In this document: positions 26,107-35,360 of the stretch, in pieces | Layout: the number at the start of each line of letters is the position of its first letter | How positions within the stretch are numbered: position 1 is the stretch's first letter | Origin: CBDCYS01 sp965224215 | GTDB taxonomy: Bacteria > Acidobacteriota > Terriglobia > Bryobacterales > UBA6623 | Assembly (NCBI GenBank): GCA_965224215.1 | Contig: CBDCYS010000077.1 | Location: 111,722 to 175,721, forward strand | DNA length: 64,000 bases | Reading direction: 5' to 3' | Notes under the pieces: model-generated | The model's database searches: none | What the model was told of the DNA's origin: nothing | The model's input: the letters and a program-made list of their open reading frames with translations, nothing else | Position numbers and translations under genes: made by a program

Positions 26107-27905
26107 CTGAATTATGCACTGCCGGTGCACCTGGTGAGGGCTGAGCCGCCAGGAACCATTTGGGGACCCCCGAAAACATGGGGTAAAAAGGTAGGCTGGC
26201 AAAGATTTCAGCTTCGCCAGTCAACCCCAAGGAGGTCACCCAAATGGTTACCAAACGAAAACAGCATAGCTCCCGAAGGCCCGTCAAACAAGGCCCCGGC
26301 GCGAGGGCCCCGCGGCCCAATAAAATCGGGGCTGCCACGCTCTATCACTTCCGTGGCAAGAATCTGACTCCCTACGGCGGCTTGCTGCCCGTCGCCACCC
26401 TGCTCGAAAAACTCGGTTTCCAAGCGCTGCTGGAAGAAACCCTCACGACCAAACGGATCACCCGAGCCATGAGCCCCTACCAGTTCGTGCTGGCCCTCGT
26501 GCTCGGCCTCTATGTCGGCTTTGCGCGGCTCAACCAACTCCGCTTCATCGCTCGCGACCCCATCCTGACCGGCATCTTGCAAGTGACGCGTCTGCCGCCG
26601 CAGTCCACGCTGTGGCGCTTTCTGGCCTCGCTGCACCTCAACGTGGCGAAGCAGATCCTTTCCATTCAGCGCCAGCTGCGGGAACGAGTCTGGGCCGCGG
26701 CCCACGTGAAGTTGGAGACGGTGACGCTGGACACCGACACCACCGTGCATACCCTCTACGGCCGCCAGATGGGCGGGCGCAAGAGCTACAACCCCAAGAA
26801 CAAGGGCAAGCGCAGCTACCAGCCGATACTGACCTTCCTGGCCGAGACGCGCGAATACCTGATGGGCGGGTTGCGCAACGGCGACCGGCCCACGGGCCGA
26901 CAGATCGCCGCCCACCTCGAGAGCGCTTTCCGGACTTTGCCGGGCGGCGTGAAGAAAATCCTGACGCGGACCGATTCCGGCTTTTATTGCTGGGAGGCGG
27001 TGGAGGCCTATGAAAAGGCGGTTTGTCAGTTCGTCATCGTGGCGCGCAAAACGCGGCGCCTGGTCGAGCGCTTGCCGCAAGCAGAATGGAAACCCTCCCC
27101 CCGCTCCGACGCGGACGCGGAATGCGAATTCCTCTACCAACCGCAAGGCTGGACGCGGGCCTGCCGTTTCCTGGCGCTGCGTTACGAAAACGAGCCCAAG
27201 GCCGGCGCGGCCGAGCAATACCAGTTGTTCGCCACCAGCGCTTACACCTACCGCGTGTTTGTCACCAATCTGGCCGAGCCGATCGCGGCGGTGGTGTGGT
27301 TTTACAATCAGCGCGCCGGAGCCGAGAACCTGATCAAGGAGGCCAACAACGACGCCGGGCTGGCGGCCCATCCCTCGCGCCGCTTTGACATGAACCGCAA
27401 TCACTTTCAGTTGGCCATGCTGGCCTACAATCTCAACTGCTGGCTGCTGCTGTTCAACCGCGAAGCCCAGGCCAGCGTGGAGACGCTGCGGCACACCACC
27501 CTGGCGACGGCGCGGCTGCGTTTTCTGTTCGTGGCGGCCAAGATCTGGCGGCACGCCGGCAGAACGGGTGTCAGCTACAGCGATCATTATCAGGAAAAGG
27601 GCCTGTTTGAACGGCTGATGCGACGGCTGCGGGCGATGGGGCCGCCGGGATCGAGCTTGGCGCCGGTGGTGGAGGGTGCGCTGAGCTGAGGGGCACTCCA
27701 TGCATAAAATTTCATGCACTCGCCGCAACGTACTGGGAACACGCCGCTTGCCAGCCCGCTTTTGCCCTGCCGGGATCAGGAGGCGGCTCAAACGGGGAGG
27801 GAAACAGCAGAAAAGACGACTTGAGAAATCACTGAGTTGACACGAGTGCCGCTATCGCCACAACTCCATCGACGATGGCTACGCCGAATCTGTGCATAAT
27901 TCAGG
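26107..27905 (+). mobile_element. complete IS1380-family insertion sequence, 1799 bp
   Basis: The terminal inverted repeats CCTGAATTATGCAC (from 26107) and GTGCATAATTCAGG (to 27905) are perfect over 13-14 bases. It carries one full-length transposase. The flanks TTATA (left) and TAGCA (right) share only TA, so no target duplication is visible, in contrast to the TATTA pair at the copy near 11.3 kb. It sits between two divergent metalloprotease genes and ends four bases before the ATG at 27910. Confidence 0.92.
26244..27689 (+). CDS. IS1380-family transposase
   Basis: A 481-residue DDE transposase of the IS1380 type. Catalytic blocks: LDTDTTVHTLYGRQMGGR (about 156-173), LTRTDSGFYCWEAVEAYE (about 239-256) and the C-terminal RAGAENLIKEANNDAGL (about 357-373). 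SYNPKNKGKRSYQP is the characteristic Y-NP-KG-SY-P stretch. The frame is uninterrupted, so the element may be active. It could have supplied transposase for the deleted derivative at 11.3-14.2 kb. Confidence 0.95.
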   Translation: MVTKRKQHSSRRPVKQGPGARAPRPNKIGAATLYHFRGKNLTPYGGLLPVATLLEKLGFQALLEETLTTKRITRAMSPYQFVLALVLGLYVGFARLNQLRFIARDPILTGILQVTRLPPQSTLWRFLASLHLNVAKQILSIQRQLRERVWAAAHVKLETVTLDTDTTVHTLYGRQMGGRKSYNPKNKGKRSYQPILTFLAETREYLMGGLRNGDRPTGRQIAAHLESAFRTLPGGVKKILTRTDSGFYCWEAVEAYEKAVCQFVIVARKTRRLVERLPQAEWKPSPRSDADAECEFLYQPQGWTRACRFLALRYENEPKAGAAEQYQLFATSAYTYRVFVTNLAEPIAAVVWFYNQRAGAENLIKEANNDAGLAAHPSRRFDMNRNHFQLAMLAYNLNCWLLLFNREAQASVETLRHTTLATARLRFLFVAAKIWRHAGRTGVSYSDHYQEKGLFERLMRRLRAMGPPGSSLAPVVEGALS

Positions 27906-27909
27906 TAGC

Positions 27910-30027
27910 ATGAAACGCTTTGTGATTCTCTCCACCGTGATCTTGTCGTTTGTAATCTTGTCCGTGTTGCTGGTTTCCCCGGTCAACTTGTCGGGCTACG
28001 TGCGGTCGACGGTCCGCGGGACAAAGACCCCGCTCCGAAGGACCGATAGCAACAATATCCAATTCCTGATCAACAACCAGGTTGCCCCCGGCTTGACCAA
28101 CTCCGTAGGCGCCACCTGGATCACTGCCGACAGTGACCCGATCGCTGCTCTGCGGGCATCCGTCAAGCACTGGGACGACGTGTCTACGGCAGCCGTCTCC
28201 TTCGCGCCCCTGACGTCGACAGCAATTGGTCACGAGCTCGAAGACCTCAACCACGTCTACGTTTTCATTGACACACCCGAGATCCGTGCGGCCGTGGGAA
28301 CAGCACTTGCCGTGACACGCCAACGTTTTACAGGAAACGGCGAGTTCACGGATACCGACATTGTTTTTAATCCAGACGAAGCGTTTTCGACGACCCTCGC
28401 CATCGATACTTTCGACATTGAAGGAGTGGCGACGCACGAGGTCGGCCATTCGCTCGGAGCGAATCACACGGTGGTACTCGCCGCGTCCATGTTCCCCAGG
28501 ATACCGCCTGAGTTCAACTTGCAGTCGCAATTGTCCGACGACGACACGGCTTTTCTGACCGCGGTCTATCCGGCCCTGGGCGCGTTGGACGCCAGAGGAC
28601 AGATCAGGGGTACGGTCTCGCTTTCCGCTGGAGGAGCGGCCACCGGAGTTCTGGTGACGGCAACCGATCCTGGTGCCGGTGTGACGATTGGAACTTTGTC
28701 GGACCTCGACGATGGGACCTACACAGTCGGGCCGCTGCCGCCGGGAAGCTACCTGCTTTCCGTGGAAGCCGCCAGGGGGCTCGTCGATCCCACTGATTTC
28801 GACCGCTTTGCGCCCAATGTCGCGAAATTCAACACCGATGTTCTAACCATGTTTTCGGGTGGCAACTCCAGCCCACAACCTTTGCAAGTCCTAGCGGGCT
28901 CCGACCTCACGGCCGACCTGACCGTGGAGCAGGGGGACCCGACGCTGCGAATCGACTTCCTTGGCACGGGCGCCGCCGAAACCCAAGGCAACTTTCGTGG
29001 CGGGGTTGGCCTGGCAGCCGTCTCGCTTGCCGCCGGAGAACCGGTTGACCTGGTGTTTGGCGGGCCGCGCATCGACGGCACGCTGACGACCGACAATATT
29101 CGACTACTAGCGCCAGGTTTGACTTTGCGATCGCTCATTGTCGACAGCATTGCCACCGTCAATGGCATGCCGGTGATGCGGGCAACTCTCGATGTCGCCG
29201 CGCGGCAAGGTCGTGATGTCGGGAGCCTGGTGATTGTTAAGGATGGAGTCGCCGCGCCATTTACGGGCGGCATTGCGATCGAGGGCTCGGACGCACCAGT
29301 TGGTCCGACGCCCGTTTTCAGTTCCGCCGGAATCGTCAATGCGGGGAGTTTCACCGGTAACTCGATCGCGGCGGAGATGATTGTTTCCATCTTTGGCACC
29401 GATCTTGCTAGCCAACTGGAGATAGCACGGAGCGTCCCACTTCCGACTACGCTGGCCGGGACCACAGTCGAGGTCACCGACAGCCAGGGAACTACGCGTG
29501 CCGCACCCCTGTTTTTCGTTTCGGGGTTGCAGGTCAATTGCTTGATTCCCGCGGGTACGGTTGCTGGCCCCGCCACCCTTGTTATACGCAGCAACGGGCG
29601 GGCTAGCGCAGATGTCATGAGGCAAGTCGCGTCCGTCGCACCTGGCCTCTTTTCCGCAAATGCGACCGGCTCGGGCGTTGCTGCCGCGGCAGCGGTACGC
29701 GTGGATGGGCAAGGCATCCAGACGCCGGTCCAGGTATTCGATGCGAATCAGGTTCCCCGCGTGGCTACGCCGATCGATCTTGGTCCTGGAAACGACCCCG
29801 TTGTTTTGCTCCTGTTCGGAACCGGGCTACGAGGTTTTCAGTCGGTGGCAGCCACCATCGGCGGCGTGGCCGCCCAAGTTTTAGGTGTCGCTGTTCAGCC
29901 GGAATTCGCAGGTCTCGACCAAGCCAACGTGATCATTCCACGGAGCCTCATAGGCCGCGGCGAAGTAGCGGTGGACGTGACGATTGATGGCCAGCCGCTC
30001 AACACAGTGACCGTGTCGATCCGCTAG
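27910..30027 (+). CDS. secreted metzincin protease with TIGR03437 C-terminal domain
   Basis: A 705-residue exported protein. A signal peptide or anchor lies at 1-27. The metalloprotease domain (about 45-225) has THEVGHSLGANHTV (from about 175), a HEXXHXXGXXH zinc site, followed by ASMFPRI as Met-turn. A carboxypeptidase-regulatory-like beta domain follows (about 228-340). The C-terminal third (about 470-705) matches the Solibacter-type TIGR03437 domain: FTGNSIAAEMIVSIFGTDL, LPTTLAGTTVEV, LIPAGTVAGPATL, VAPGLF and FAGLDQANVIIP. ATG 27910 lies four bases beyond an IS1380 end, so the natural promoter and RBS are gone or displaced. Expression may depend on outward transcription from the IS. Confidence 0.9.
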   Translation: MKRFVILSTVILSFVILSVLLVSPVNLSGYVRSTVRGTKTPLRRTDSNNIQFLINNQVAPGLTNSVGATWITADSDPIAALRASVKHWDDVSTAAVSFAPLTSTAIGHELEDLNHVYVFIDTPEIRAAVGTALAVTRQRFTGNGEFTDTDIVFNPDEAFSTTLAIDTFDIEGVATHEVGHSLGANHTVVLAASMFPRIPPEFNLQSQLSDDDTAFLTAVYPALGALDARGQIRGTVSLSAGGAATGVLVTATDPGAGVTIGTLSDLDDGTYTVGPLPPGSYLLSVEAARGLVDPTDFDRFAPNVAKFNTDVLTMFSGGNSSPQPLQVLAGSDLTADLTVEQGDPTLRIDFLGTGAAETQGNFRGGVGLAAVSLAAGEPVDLVFGGPRIDGTLTTDNIRLLAPGLTLRSLIVDSIATVNGMPVMRATLDVAARQGRDVGSLVIVKDGVAAPFTGGIAIEGSDAPVGPTPVFSSAGIVNAGSFTGNSIAAEMIVSIFGTDLASQLEIARSVPLPTTLAGTTVEVTDSQGTTRAAPLFFVSGLQVNCLIPAGTVAGPATLVIRSNGRASADVMRQVASVAPGLFSANATGSGVAAAAAVRVDGQGIQTPVQVFDANQVPRVATPIDLGPGNDPVVLLLFGTGLRGFQSVAATIGGVAAQVLGVAVQPEFAGLDQANVIIPRSLIGRGEVAVDVTIDGQPLNTVTVSIR

Positions 30028-30487
30028 CTCGTCGAGGCTTTCGAGGCTATCCGAATATTCTGTTACGGGCGCAGCATTGCTACGACAGCGAGCCTCCAGC
30101 CAGACCGACATCTCGATAAAGACCGCCGATCGCCAATAATGCCGCCAATGGAAACCTGCCTGTTGTTCTCTCGGTCGATGGTTGTCGCAACACCTTCCGG
30201 GCCGTTTATTGCGGTGAGCCGATAGCGCTTTTCTTGGGGGACCTTTCGGGTTAGCGGACTCCGAGCGTTGAGCCCCGAGGTTTCGCAGAAGATGCTGACG
30301 CAGCGGCTTCGAGATTGGGAACCTGATCGAGGCTTCGACGGAAGTCGACGCTCGGGCGTAGCACGCTACGCCCCTACGTCGGCCCGGAGGTCAAATCCGT
30401 TCATCTTCAGCCAAAGATCACAGTCCTGTCGGTCTTGTCTCAAACGGGTAGTAACCGGATCGTGGATACCACCTACTGCGGGTCGAT
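30028..30487. other. 460-bp intergenic region with one hairpin
   Basis: No supported gene. It contains a perfect 8-bp hairpin GGGCGTAG/CTACGCCC with CACG loop at 30354-30373, resembling the GTAGCG-type palindromes found elsewhere in the window. It lies between the tail-to-tail ends of the metzincin and CDGSH genes, so it could hold terminators for both. Confidence 0.5.
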
Positions 30488-30712
30488 TTAGGGTTTCGGT
30501 TTCGGGGCAGGTAGTTCACATGCCTCAACCGCGGACTGGAATCCCGCCCGGTTGTGCGACCCATCGCAGAACGGCTTATTTTCGGAATGGCCGCAGCGGC
30601 AAAGGCTGATGACGGTGCGTCCCGCCAACCCGAAGGTCTTGGCGGAGGGGTCTTCGATTGCAAACTCACCTTCCAAGCGAAGGGGTCCGTGATTGAGAAC
30701 AGTGATCTTCAT
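30488..30712 (-). CDS. CDGSH iron-sulfur domain protein
   Basis: A 74-residue protein with the CDGSH signature LCRCGHSENKPFCDGSHNRAGF (core CRCG to FCDGSH), whose three Cys and one His bind a redox-active, pH-labile 2Fe-2S cluster. The N-terminal half (LNHGPLRLEGEF) is the usual small beta domain of bacterial single-CDGSH proteins. Start 30712 (MKITVLNHGP) is chosen; 30745 adds 11 residues. It lies downstream of the desaturase gene on the same strand, so it might be an electron carrier for it, but this is only positional. Confidence 0.9.
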   Translation of the reverse strand: MKITVLNHGPLRLEGEFAIEDPSAKTFGLAGRTVISLCRCGHSENKPFCDGSHNRAGFQSAVEACELPAPKPKP

Positions 30713-30808
30713 AGTTTTACCAACAAAGGTTTTGCAAATAAACAATCGGCTGAAAAGCCGCAGCGTGCCTAACCCACCATGGGAGGCCGGCTTGCCTGAG
30801 GCGGGAAA

Positions 30809-31567
30809 TTAAACCCGTGCCAGCGCTGAATCGCGATACTCCGCCAAGTGAAGTTTCTTGAGAGTCCAGATGATCAGCCAGGCGGGATCGAACTCGATCG
30901 GCTTGGCCTTCATTCGAGCCGACATCGGGAACTGGTGGTGGTTGTTGTGCAGGCCCTCGCCGCCGGTAATGCAGGCGACCCACTGCAGGTTCGTCGCCAG
31001 ATTGTCGAAATTCCGGTAGCCCACCTTGTGGCAGACGCTGTTGATCATGGCGTTCAGAAAGACGTAGAAACTCGCGTTCAGCCACCAAGTCGCTACTCCA
31101 AGCAACGCACCCAGCCAATAGCTCGCGCCGGTCAGCCAGGGGAATATCAGCGCCAATAGCAGCATACCCACATAGGGTCCGAACTTCCCGATGCGGGGGA
31201 TACGATCGATGACGTCTTTGTTCCAGTTGGGAGTAAAGGTTTCCAGTGTTCCCTTCTTCTTGATTTCTTTCTTATACATCACTACGTTGAGGAACAGAAC
31301 ATTCCACAGCCCCTCAATGTAGGGGCTGTGCGGGTCCCCTTCTTGATCGGAAAAACGGTGATGCTTGCGATGCACCGCCGCCCATTCTTGCGGGACGATG
31401 CCGGTGGCCAACACAAGCTCCAGATGCATCACGAAACGAACAACGGGGTGGAGGATCACAGCTTGGTGAGTCAAGCTGCGATGCAAATAGATCGTAGTGC
31501 AGTAGGTGGAAATCTGAGCCAGCCCGAAAGCGATGCCCACAATCCACAGAATCATTTCAAGCGTCAT
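30809..31567 (-). CDS. membrane fatty acid (acyl-CoA / delta-9 type) desaturase
   Basis: A 252-residue integral membrane di-iron desaturase. Three histidine boxes: HRSLTH (29-34), HRKHH (66-70) and HNNHH (about 206-210). There are four membrane helices in two hairpins, with FSDQEGDPHSPYIEG after the second box as in delta-9 enzymes. It introduces a cis double bond into membrane acyl chains using O2 and reductant. No fused cytochrome b5; the CDGSH protein 97 bases downstream is a possible but unproven electron donor. Confidence 0.93.
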   Translation of the reverse strand: MTLEMILWIVGIAFGLAQISTYCTTIYLHRSLTHQAVILHPVVRFVMHLELVLATGIVPQEWAAVHRKHHRFSDQEGDPHSPYIEGLWNVLFLNVVMYKKEIKKKGTLETFTPNWNKDVIDRIPRIGKFGPYVGMLLLALIFPWLTGASYWLGALLGVATWWLNASFYVFLNAMINSVCHKVGYRNFDNLATNLQWVACITGGEGLHNNHHQFPMSARMKAKPIEFDPAWLIIWTLKKLHLAEYRDSALARV

Positions 31568-31766
31568 GAATGCCTCTATCTGATGAAATAGTACACCTCT
31601 ATCCTACCAAGCGACGGGGGCTCAACTCAGCCATTCCTATAAAGGGTACTCGACTCAACTGTTTGAATAAACGAACTAGTGCGGCTCCCTGAGGACGGCT
31701 ACTACCTAATTGGCGGCACAAGGCAGCGTCGGCCGGAGGCTTCCCCAACGAGTATCGCGACCTGCG

Positions 31767-33377
31767 TTAGTCACGCAAACCGAACACAAACAGCGAGTGG
31801 CCCGATCCTACCGCTACCTGCTGCTTGCCATCCACCATGTAGGTGATCGGTGAGTTCGTCATACGGCCGCCCAGATTAACCCTCCAGCGCAATTTTCCCG
31901 TGAAAACGTCGAGCGCCACAAATTGGCCTTCTATGCTGCCCGAGAACAAGACATCCCCGTCGGTTGACATCAAGCCGCTTTCGGAAACCTCGGCCATCTT
32001 GAATTCCCACTCCATCTCGCCGGTTTCCGGATCAAGGGCTCGAACCGCGCCGTATCCAGGTTCTTCATCCTTGACCACATCCGGATAGACGCCCTGTGGC
32101 AGGCTGCCCACGTAACGATTTCCCCGCGAATAGGTTGGGTCACCCTTTCTGTAGATGCTCGGAAAGCTTTCCCAAACGGTTAGATAGAACAGGCCGGTCC
32201 GCCCGCTATAGGTTGGCGAATACCAGTTCGTCGCACCCTGAACGCTTGGATAGATCTTCTTTCCCTCGCGGCTCGGTCCCATGCCGGGGATCCTTATCGG
32301 ACGGCCGTTCTCATCCAAACCCTTGGCCCAGTTTTGGTGGGCGAAAGCCTTGCCCAGCAGGAACTCGCCGGTAGAGCGATCCAGCACGTAAAAGAAGCCG
32401 TTGCGGTTACCCCACAGCATCAACTTGCGCTGTTTGCCCTTGAACTCACGGTCCACCAGCACGGGCACTTGGACCGAGTCCCAGTCCCATAAATCGTGCG
32501 GGGTGAACTGGAAGTGCCACTTCAATTTGCCGTCGTCGGGGTCGAGCGCAATCACCGAATCGCTGTAGAGGTTGTCCCCCTTTCGGACGTCCCCGTTCCA
32601 GTCCGGCGAGGGATTACCGATGCCCCAATAGACCAAGTCGAGCTCGGGATCGTAAGAACCCGTCAGCCAGGCCGAGCCCCCACCTCGTTTCCAGGAATCC
32701 CCTTCCCAGGTTTCGTTTCCGGGCTCACCGGGCCCAGGAATCGTGTTGAAGCGCCACAGTTTCTTTCCAGACTTGGCGTCATAGGTCTCGATGAAACCTC
32801 GAATGCCATACTCGCCCCCGGCCGTGCCGACGATCACTTTGTCCTTGATGATCAGCGGCGCCATGGTGAGCGAATAGCCGCCGGTGTAGTCGACGACCGT
32901 GACATCCCACTTGACGGCTCCGGTCTTGGCATCGAGAGCTAGCAGACGCCCATCGATGGTGCCCATGAACAACGTGTCGTCCAGGATCGCGAGACCGCGA
33001 TTGACACGGCCACAGCAGACGTTGACCTTGTTGGGAAAGATATGTTCGTAGGACCAAAACTTCCGGCCGGTCTTGGCATCGAGCGCAAAGATGTCATTGG
33101 GCGGCTGGGTGACATACATCACGCCGTCGACAACCAGCGGCGTCGACTGAAACTTTTCGAGCGACTCGGCGTGGAAGACCCACTTTAATTGCAGGTCCTT
33201 GACATTCTCGCGGTTGATTTGGTCAAGCTTGCTGTGACGCTGGCTGTTGTAGGATCCCGAATAGGTCAGCCAGTTTTCCGGATCATCCTCGGCTTTGAGA
33301 AGGCGTTCGGAGGAAACTTGTGCCGAGGCCGCGGCGGCCATCGCCAGAAGTGCGACAACTAGATGAAATGACTTCAT
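31767..33377 (-). CDS. PQQ-dependent alcohol dehydrogenase-type quinoprotein
   Basis: A 536-residue periplasmic eight-bladed propeller. Signal peptide 1-19 (ending ASAQ). The vicinal disulfide Cys121-Cys122 (NVCCGRVNRG), tryptophan-docking repeats such as LDAKTGAVKWD, and the DLWDWDSVQVPV active-site stretch identify a methanol/ethanol-dehydrogenase-like PQQ enzyme. It is somewhat shorter than classical MxaF-type subunits (about 600). It overlaps the upstream cytochrome c gene by 4 bases, so the cytochrome is its probable electron acceptor. No PQQ biosynthesis genes are in view. Confidence 0.92.
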   Translation of the reverse strand: MKSFHLVVALLAMAAAASAQVSSERLLKAEDDPENWLTYSGSYNSQRHSKLDQINRENVKDLQLKWVFHAESLEKFQSTPLVVDGVMYVTQPPNDIFALDAKTGRKFWSYEHIFPNKVNVCCGRVNRGLAILDDTLFMGTIDGRLLALDAKTGAVKWDVTVVDYTGGYSLTMAPLIIKDKVIVGTAGGEYGIRGFIETYDAKSGKKLWRFNTIPGPGEPGNETWEGDSWKRGGGSAWLTGSYDPELDLVYWGIGNPSPDWNGDVRKGDNLYSDSVIALDPDDGKLKWHFQFTPHDLWDWDSVQVPVLVDREFKGKQRKLMLWGNRNGFFYVLDRSTGEFLLGKAFAHQNWAKGLDENGRPIRIPGMGPSREGKKIYPSVQGATNWYSPTYSGRTGLFYLTVWESFPSIYRKGDPTYSRGNRYVGSLPQGVYPDVVKDEEPGYGAVRALDPETGEMEWEFKMAEVSESGLMSTDGDVLFSGSIEGQFVALDVFTGKLRWRVNLGGRMTNSPITYMVDGKQQVAVGSGHSLFVFGLRD

Positions 33378-34162
33378 TGGACCGCCCCCCTGCGCCTGAG
33401 ACTCATCAGATACGCCACAATGTCATCCACTTCGCTGTCAGTCAACATTCCTTTGTAAGAAGGCATCGAGGATTTCTTAACAATCTCATAGCTTTCCAGG
33501 TCGCTCTTGGCGAACGAAACAAGCCGGTCCTTGGAATCGAGCAACTGAACCGAGAAGGTGTCCTCGTTGAGCCGCCGCCCGGATATCGCCTCCCCTTTCT
33601 TCGTCTTCGCGCGGACCGTCCAGTGAATGGGCAGCACCTCGCCGCTCGGATCGAGAATGGCAGTCTTCAAGTGGTTAGGCGACCTCGCCGCCCCTATGTC
33701 GTCGAGGCTAGGACCCATGCGGCCTCCCTCGCCCCCAGCCATATGGCACTGCAGACATCCGCCCTTACCAGCGGTAAGGGTAGCGCCCCGCTTCGCATCC
33801 CCCGTCACCTGCTCACCATCGGAGCGGGTGGCGACCGAGCGAACAAACGCCACGACCTGCCATAACTGCTTGCCCTGGAAGAAGGTCCCTGCCATCTCCG
33901 ATCCCGGAATACCAACGGAAATCGTGTTGTAGAGGTCCAGATCTTCGCTGCCGTGGCGGTAGATGCCCGGAGTGAGATCCGGCCCCTTGCCGCCCGAGCC
34001 GTCGATGCCGTGACAGCTGGCGCAATGCGAGCGAAAGATGCGGCTCCCGGCCGCAACGTCCTCAGGTGAGGTGAAGCTGTTGGCAACGACTCCGTGCCCG
34101 GTCTGAGCACAAACAGGCACCACGAGTCCAACCGCAAAAACAAATATGATCCATCCTCTCAA
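33374..34162 (-). CDS. diheme cytochrome c, partner of the PQQ dehydrogenase
   Basis: A 262-residue exported cytochrome. Signal peptide 1-19; two heme sites, CASCH (47-51) and CLQCH (136-140), with axial Met candidates (GSEMAG and SSMPSYKG). The C-terminal part resembles the heme-binding domain of acidobacterial and planctomycete membrane-bound dehydrogenases. The start is TTG 34162, supported by a strong AGGAGGTG five bases upstream. Its stop overlaps the dehydrogenase start as ATGA. Confidence 0.9.
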   Translation of the reverse strand: MRGWIIFVFAVGLVVPVCAQTGHGVVANSFTSPEDVAAGSRIFRSHCASCHGIDGSGGKGPDLTPGIYRHGSEDLDLYNTISVGIPGSEMAGTFFQGKQLWQVVAFVRSVATRSDGEQVTGDAKRGATLTAGKGGCLQCHMAGGEGGRMGPSLDDIGAARSPNHLKTAILDPSGEVLPIHWTVRAKTKKGEAISGRRLNEDTFSVQLLDSKDRLVSFAKSDLESYEIVKKSSMPSYKGMLTDSEVDDIVAYLMSLRRRGAVQ

Positions 34163-34315
34163 GCAACACCTCCTGGATTCGAACCTAGCAACGTTAGCGC
34201 TCTAAGCATGGTAACGCGGGCTGACGTCGATCGGCCTATCTTAGCTCATCGCGGAGCCATACTGCTGTGCGGTAGGCGCGAAACGGCCAGGCGTACCGCG
34301 CAAGTCGCGGCTGGG

Positions 34316-35221
34316 CTACTGCGATACCTTGTCGAACCGACGGGTCCAGATATTGCGATAGCGCACCGGATTGCCATGCGACTGCAACATCAGCGGACCC
34401 TCGGCCTCATGAGGCTCATACTTCGTGACAAGCTTGTGGCGCATCGGACCCATCAGCTCCTGGCGATGATGCACCAGTACTCCGTTGTGAAATACCGTCG
34501 CAAAGGCGGGCTTCACGAGCTGTCCGGCTTTGAATCGGGGTGCTTCAAAGATGATGTCGTAGCTTTGCCACTCGCCGGGTTTGCGCGAAGCGTTGACGAG
34601 GGGCGGGTATTGGCCGTATATTGCCGCCGCCTGTCCGTCCGCGTAGGAGACATTGTCATAGGAGTCAAGCACCTGAATCTCGTAGATCCCCATGATCAGC
34701 ACTCCGCTGTTGCCCCGGCCCTGGCTGGCAGCTCGAATGTTTTGCGGAGTCGCCCACTCGATATGGAGCTGCATATCGCCGAGTTTTTCCTTGGTGAAGA
34801 TACTGCCGGTCTTCGGGACTGTCTCGATGTAGCCGTTCGCCACCTTCCATTCGGGTGCCACGCTTTTGCCCTGGTCCTCGCCTCGGCCGGCCGCCTGCCA
34901 GTTGGAAAGGTCCTTGCCATTGAAGAGCACGATGGCATCGGACGGCGGGCGGCCCGGGTCGTCCTGGGTACTGGCGGTTCCCGGCGTAACGACGCCGGGG
35001 CGCGGACGGTTGATGTCATGCACGCGCCACTTGCCTCCGGGCAGGAACGGCGTGTCAGTGTAGCCGGTGGGGTAGTCATTCGTGGTCTTCGTAGTTTGTT
35101 GCGCTTGGGCCGGGGTAATGGGGGCGACCAGCACTGCTAGCGCGACAGCGAGATAGAGCATGAGAGCACACGCCAACGCGGGTGATCCAGGATTCACTTT
35201 CGTACGATGCCGACACACCAT
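34316..35221 (-). CDS. secreted DUF1080 (3-keto-disaccharide hydrolase-like) protein
   Basis: A 301-residue exported protein of PF06439. A long N-region precedes the signal (LYLAVALAVLVAPITPAQA). The mature domain is a concanavalin-like beta sandwich: FNGKDLSNWQ (about 113-122), GRGNSGVLIMGIYEIQVLDS and GPLMLQSHGNPVRYRNIW near the end are the family hallmarks. Characterised relatives act on 3-keto-glycosides. Start 35221 has GAGG at suitable spacing. It sits upstream of the PQQ/cytochrome pair on the same strand, separated by about 150 bases. Confidence 0.88.
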   Translation of the reverse strand: MVCRHRTKVNPGSPALACALMLYLAVALAVLVAPITPAQAQQTTKTTNDYPTGYTDTPFLPGGKWRVHDINRPRPGVVTPGTASTQDDPGRPPSDAIVLFNGKDLSNWQAAGRGEDQGKSVAPEWKVANGYIETVPKTGSIFTKEKLGDMQLHIEWATPQNIRAASQGRGNSGVLIMGIYEIQVLDSYDNVSYADGQAAAIYGQYPPLVNASRKPGEWQSYDIIFEAPRFKAGQLVKPAFATVFHNGVLVHHRQELMGPMRHKLVTKYEPHEAEGPLMLQSHGNPVRYRNIWTRRFDKVSQ

Positions 35222-35360
35222 GGAAAACCTCGCTTTCAAACTAACCCCAGGAACCATTATTCCACTCGGAAACAGAGCAGGCCAAGCGTTTGCCTGAGCG
35301 GGCAGAGAAGATCAATCTGCCGCGCCCAGGGTGAGGGGGGCCTTGAGAGAGAAATGCTGC

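Noticed and set aside
26208..27791. 527-codon minus-strand frame across the IS1380 element
   Set aside because: Antisense of the IS1380 transposase, which has all its catalytic blocks on the plus strand.
34140..34185. GGTTCGAATCC on the minus strand, like a tRNA T-arm
   Set aside because: The flanking bases do not form T-arm or acceptor stems, and the segment is the RBS region of the cytochrome c gene.
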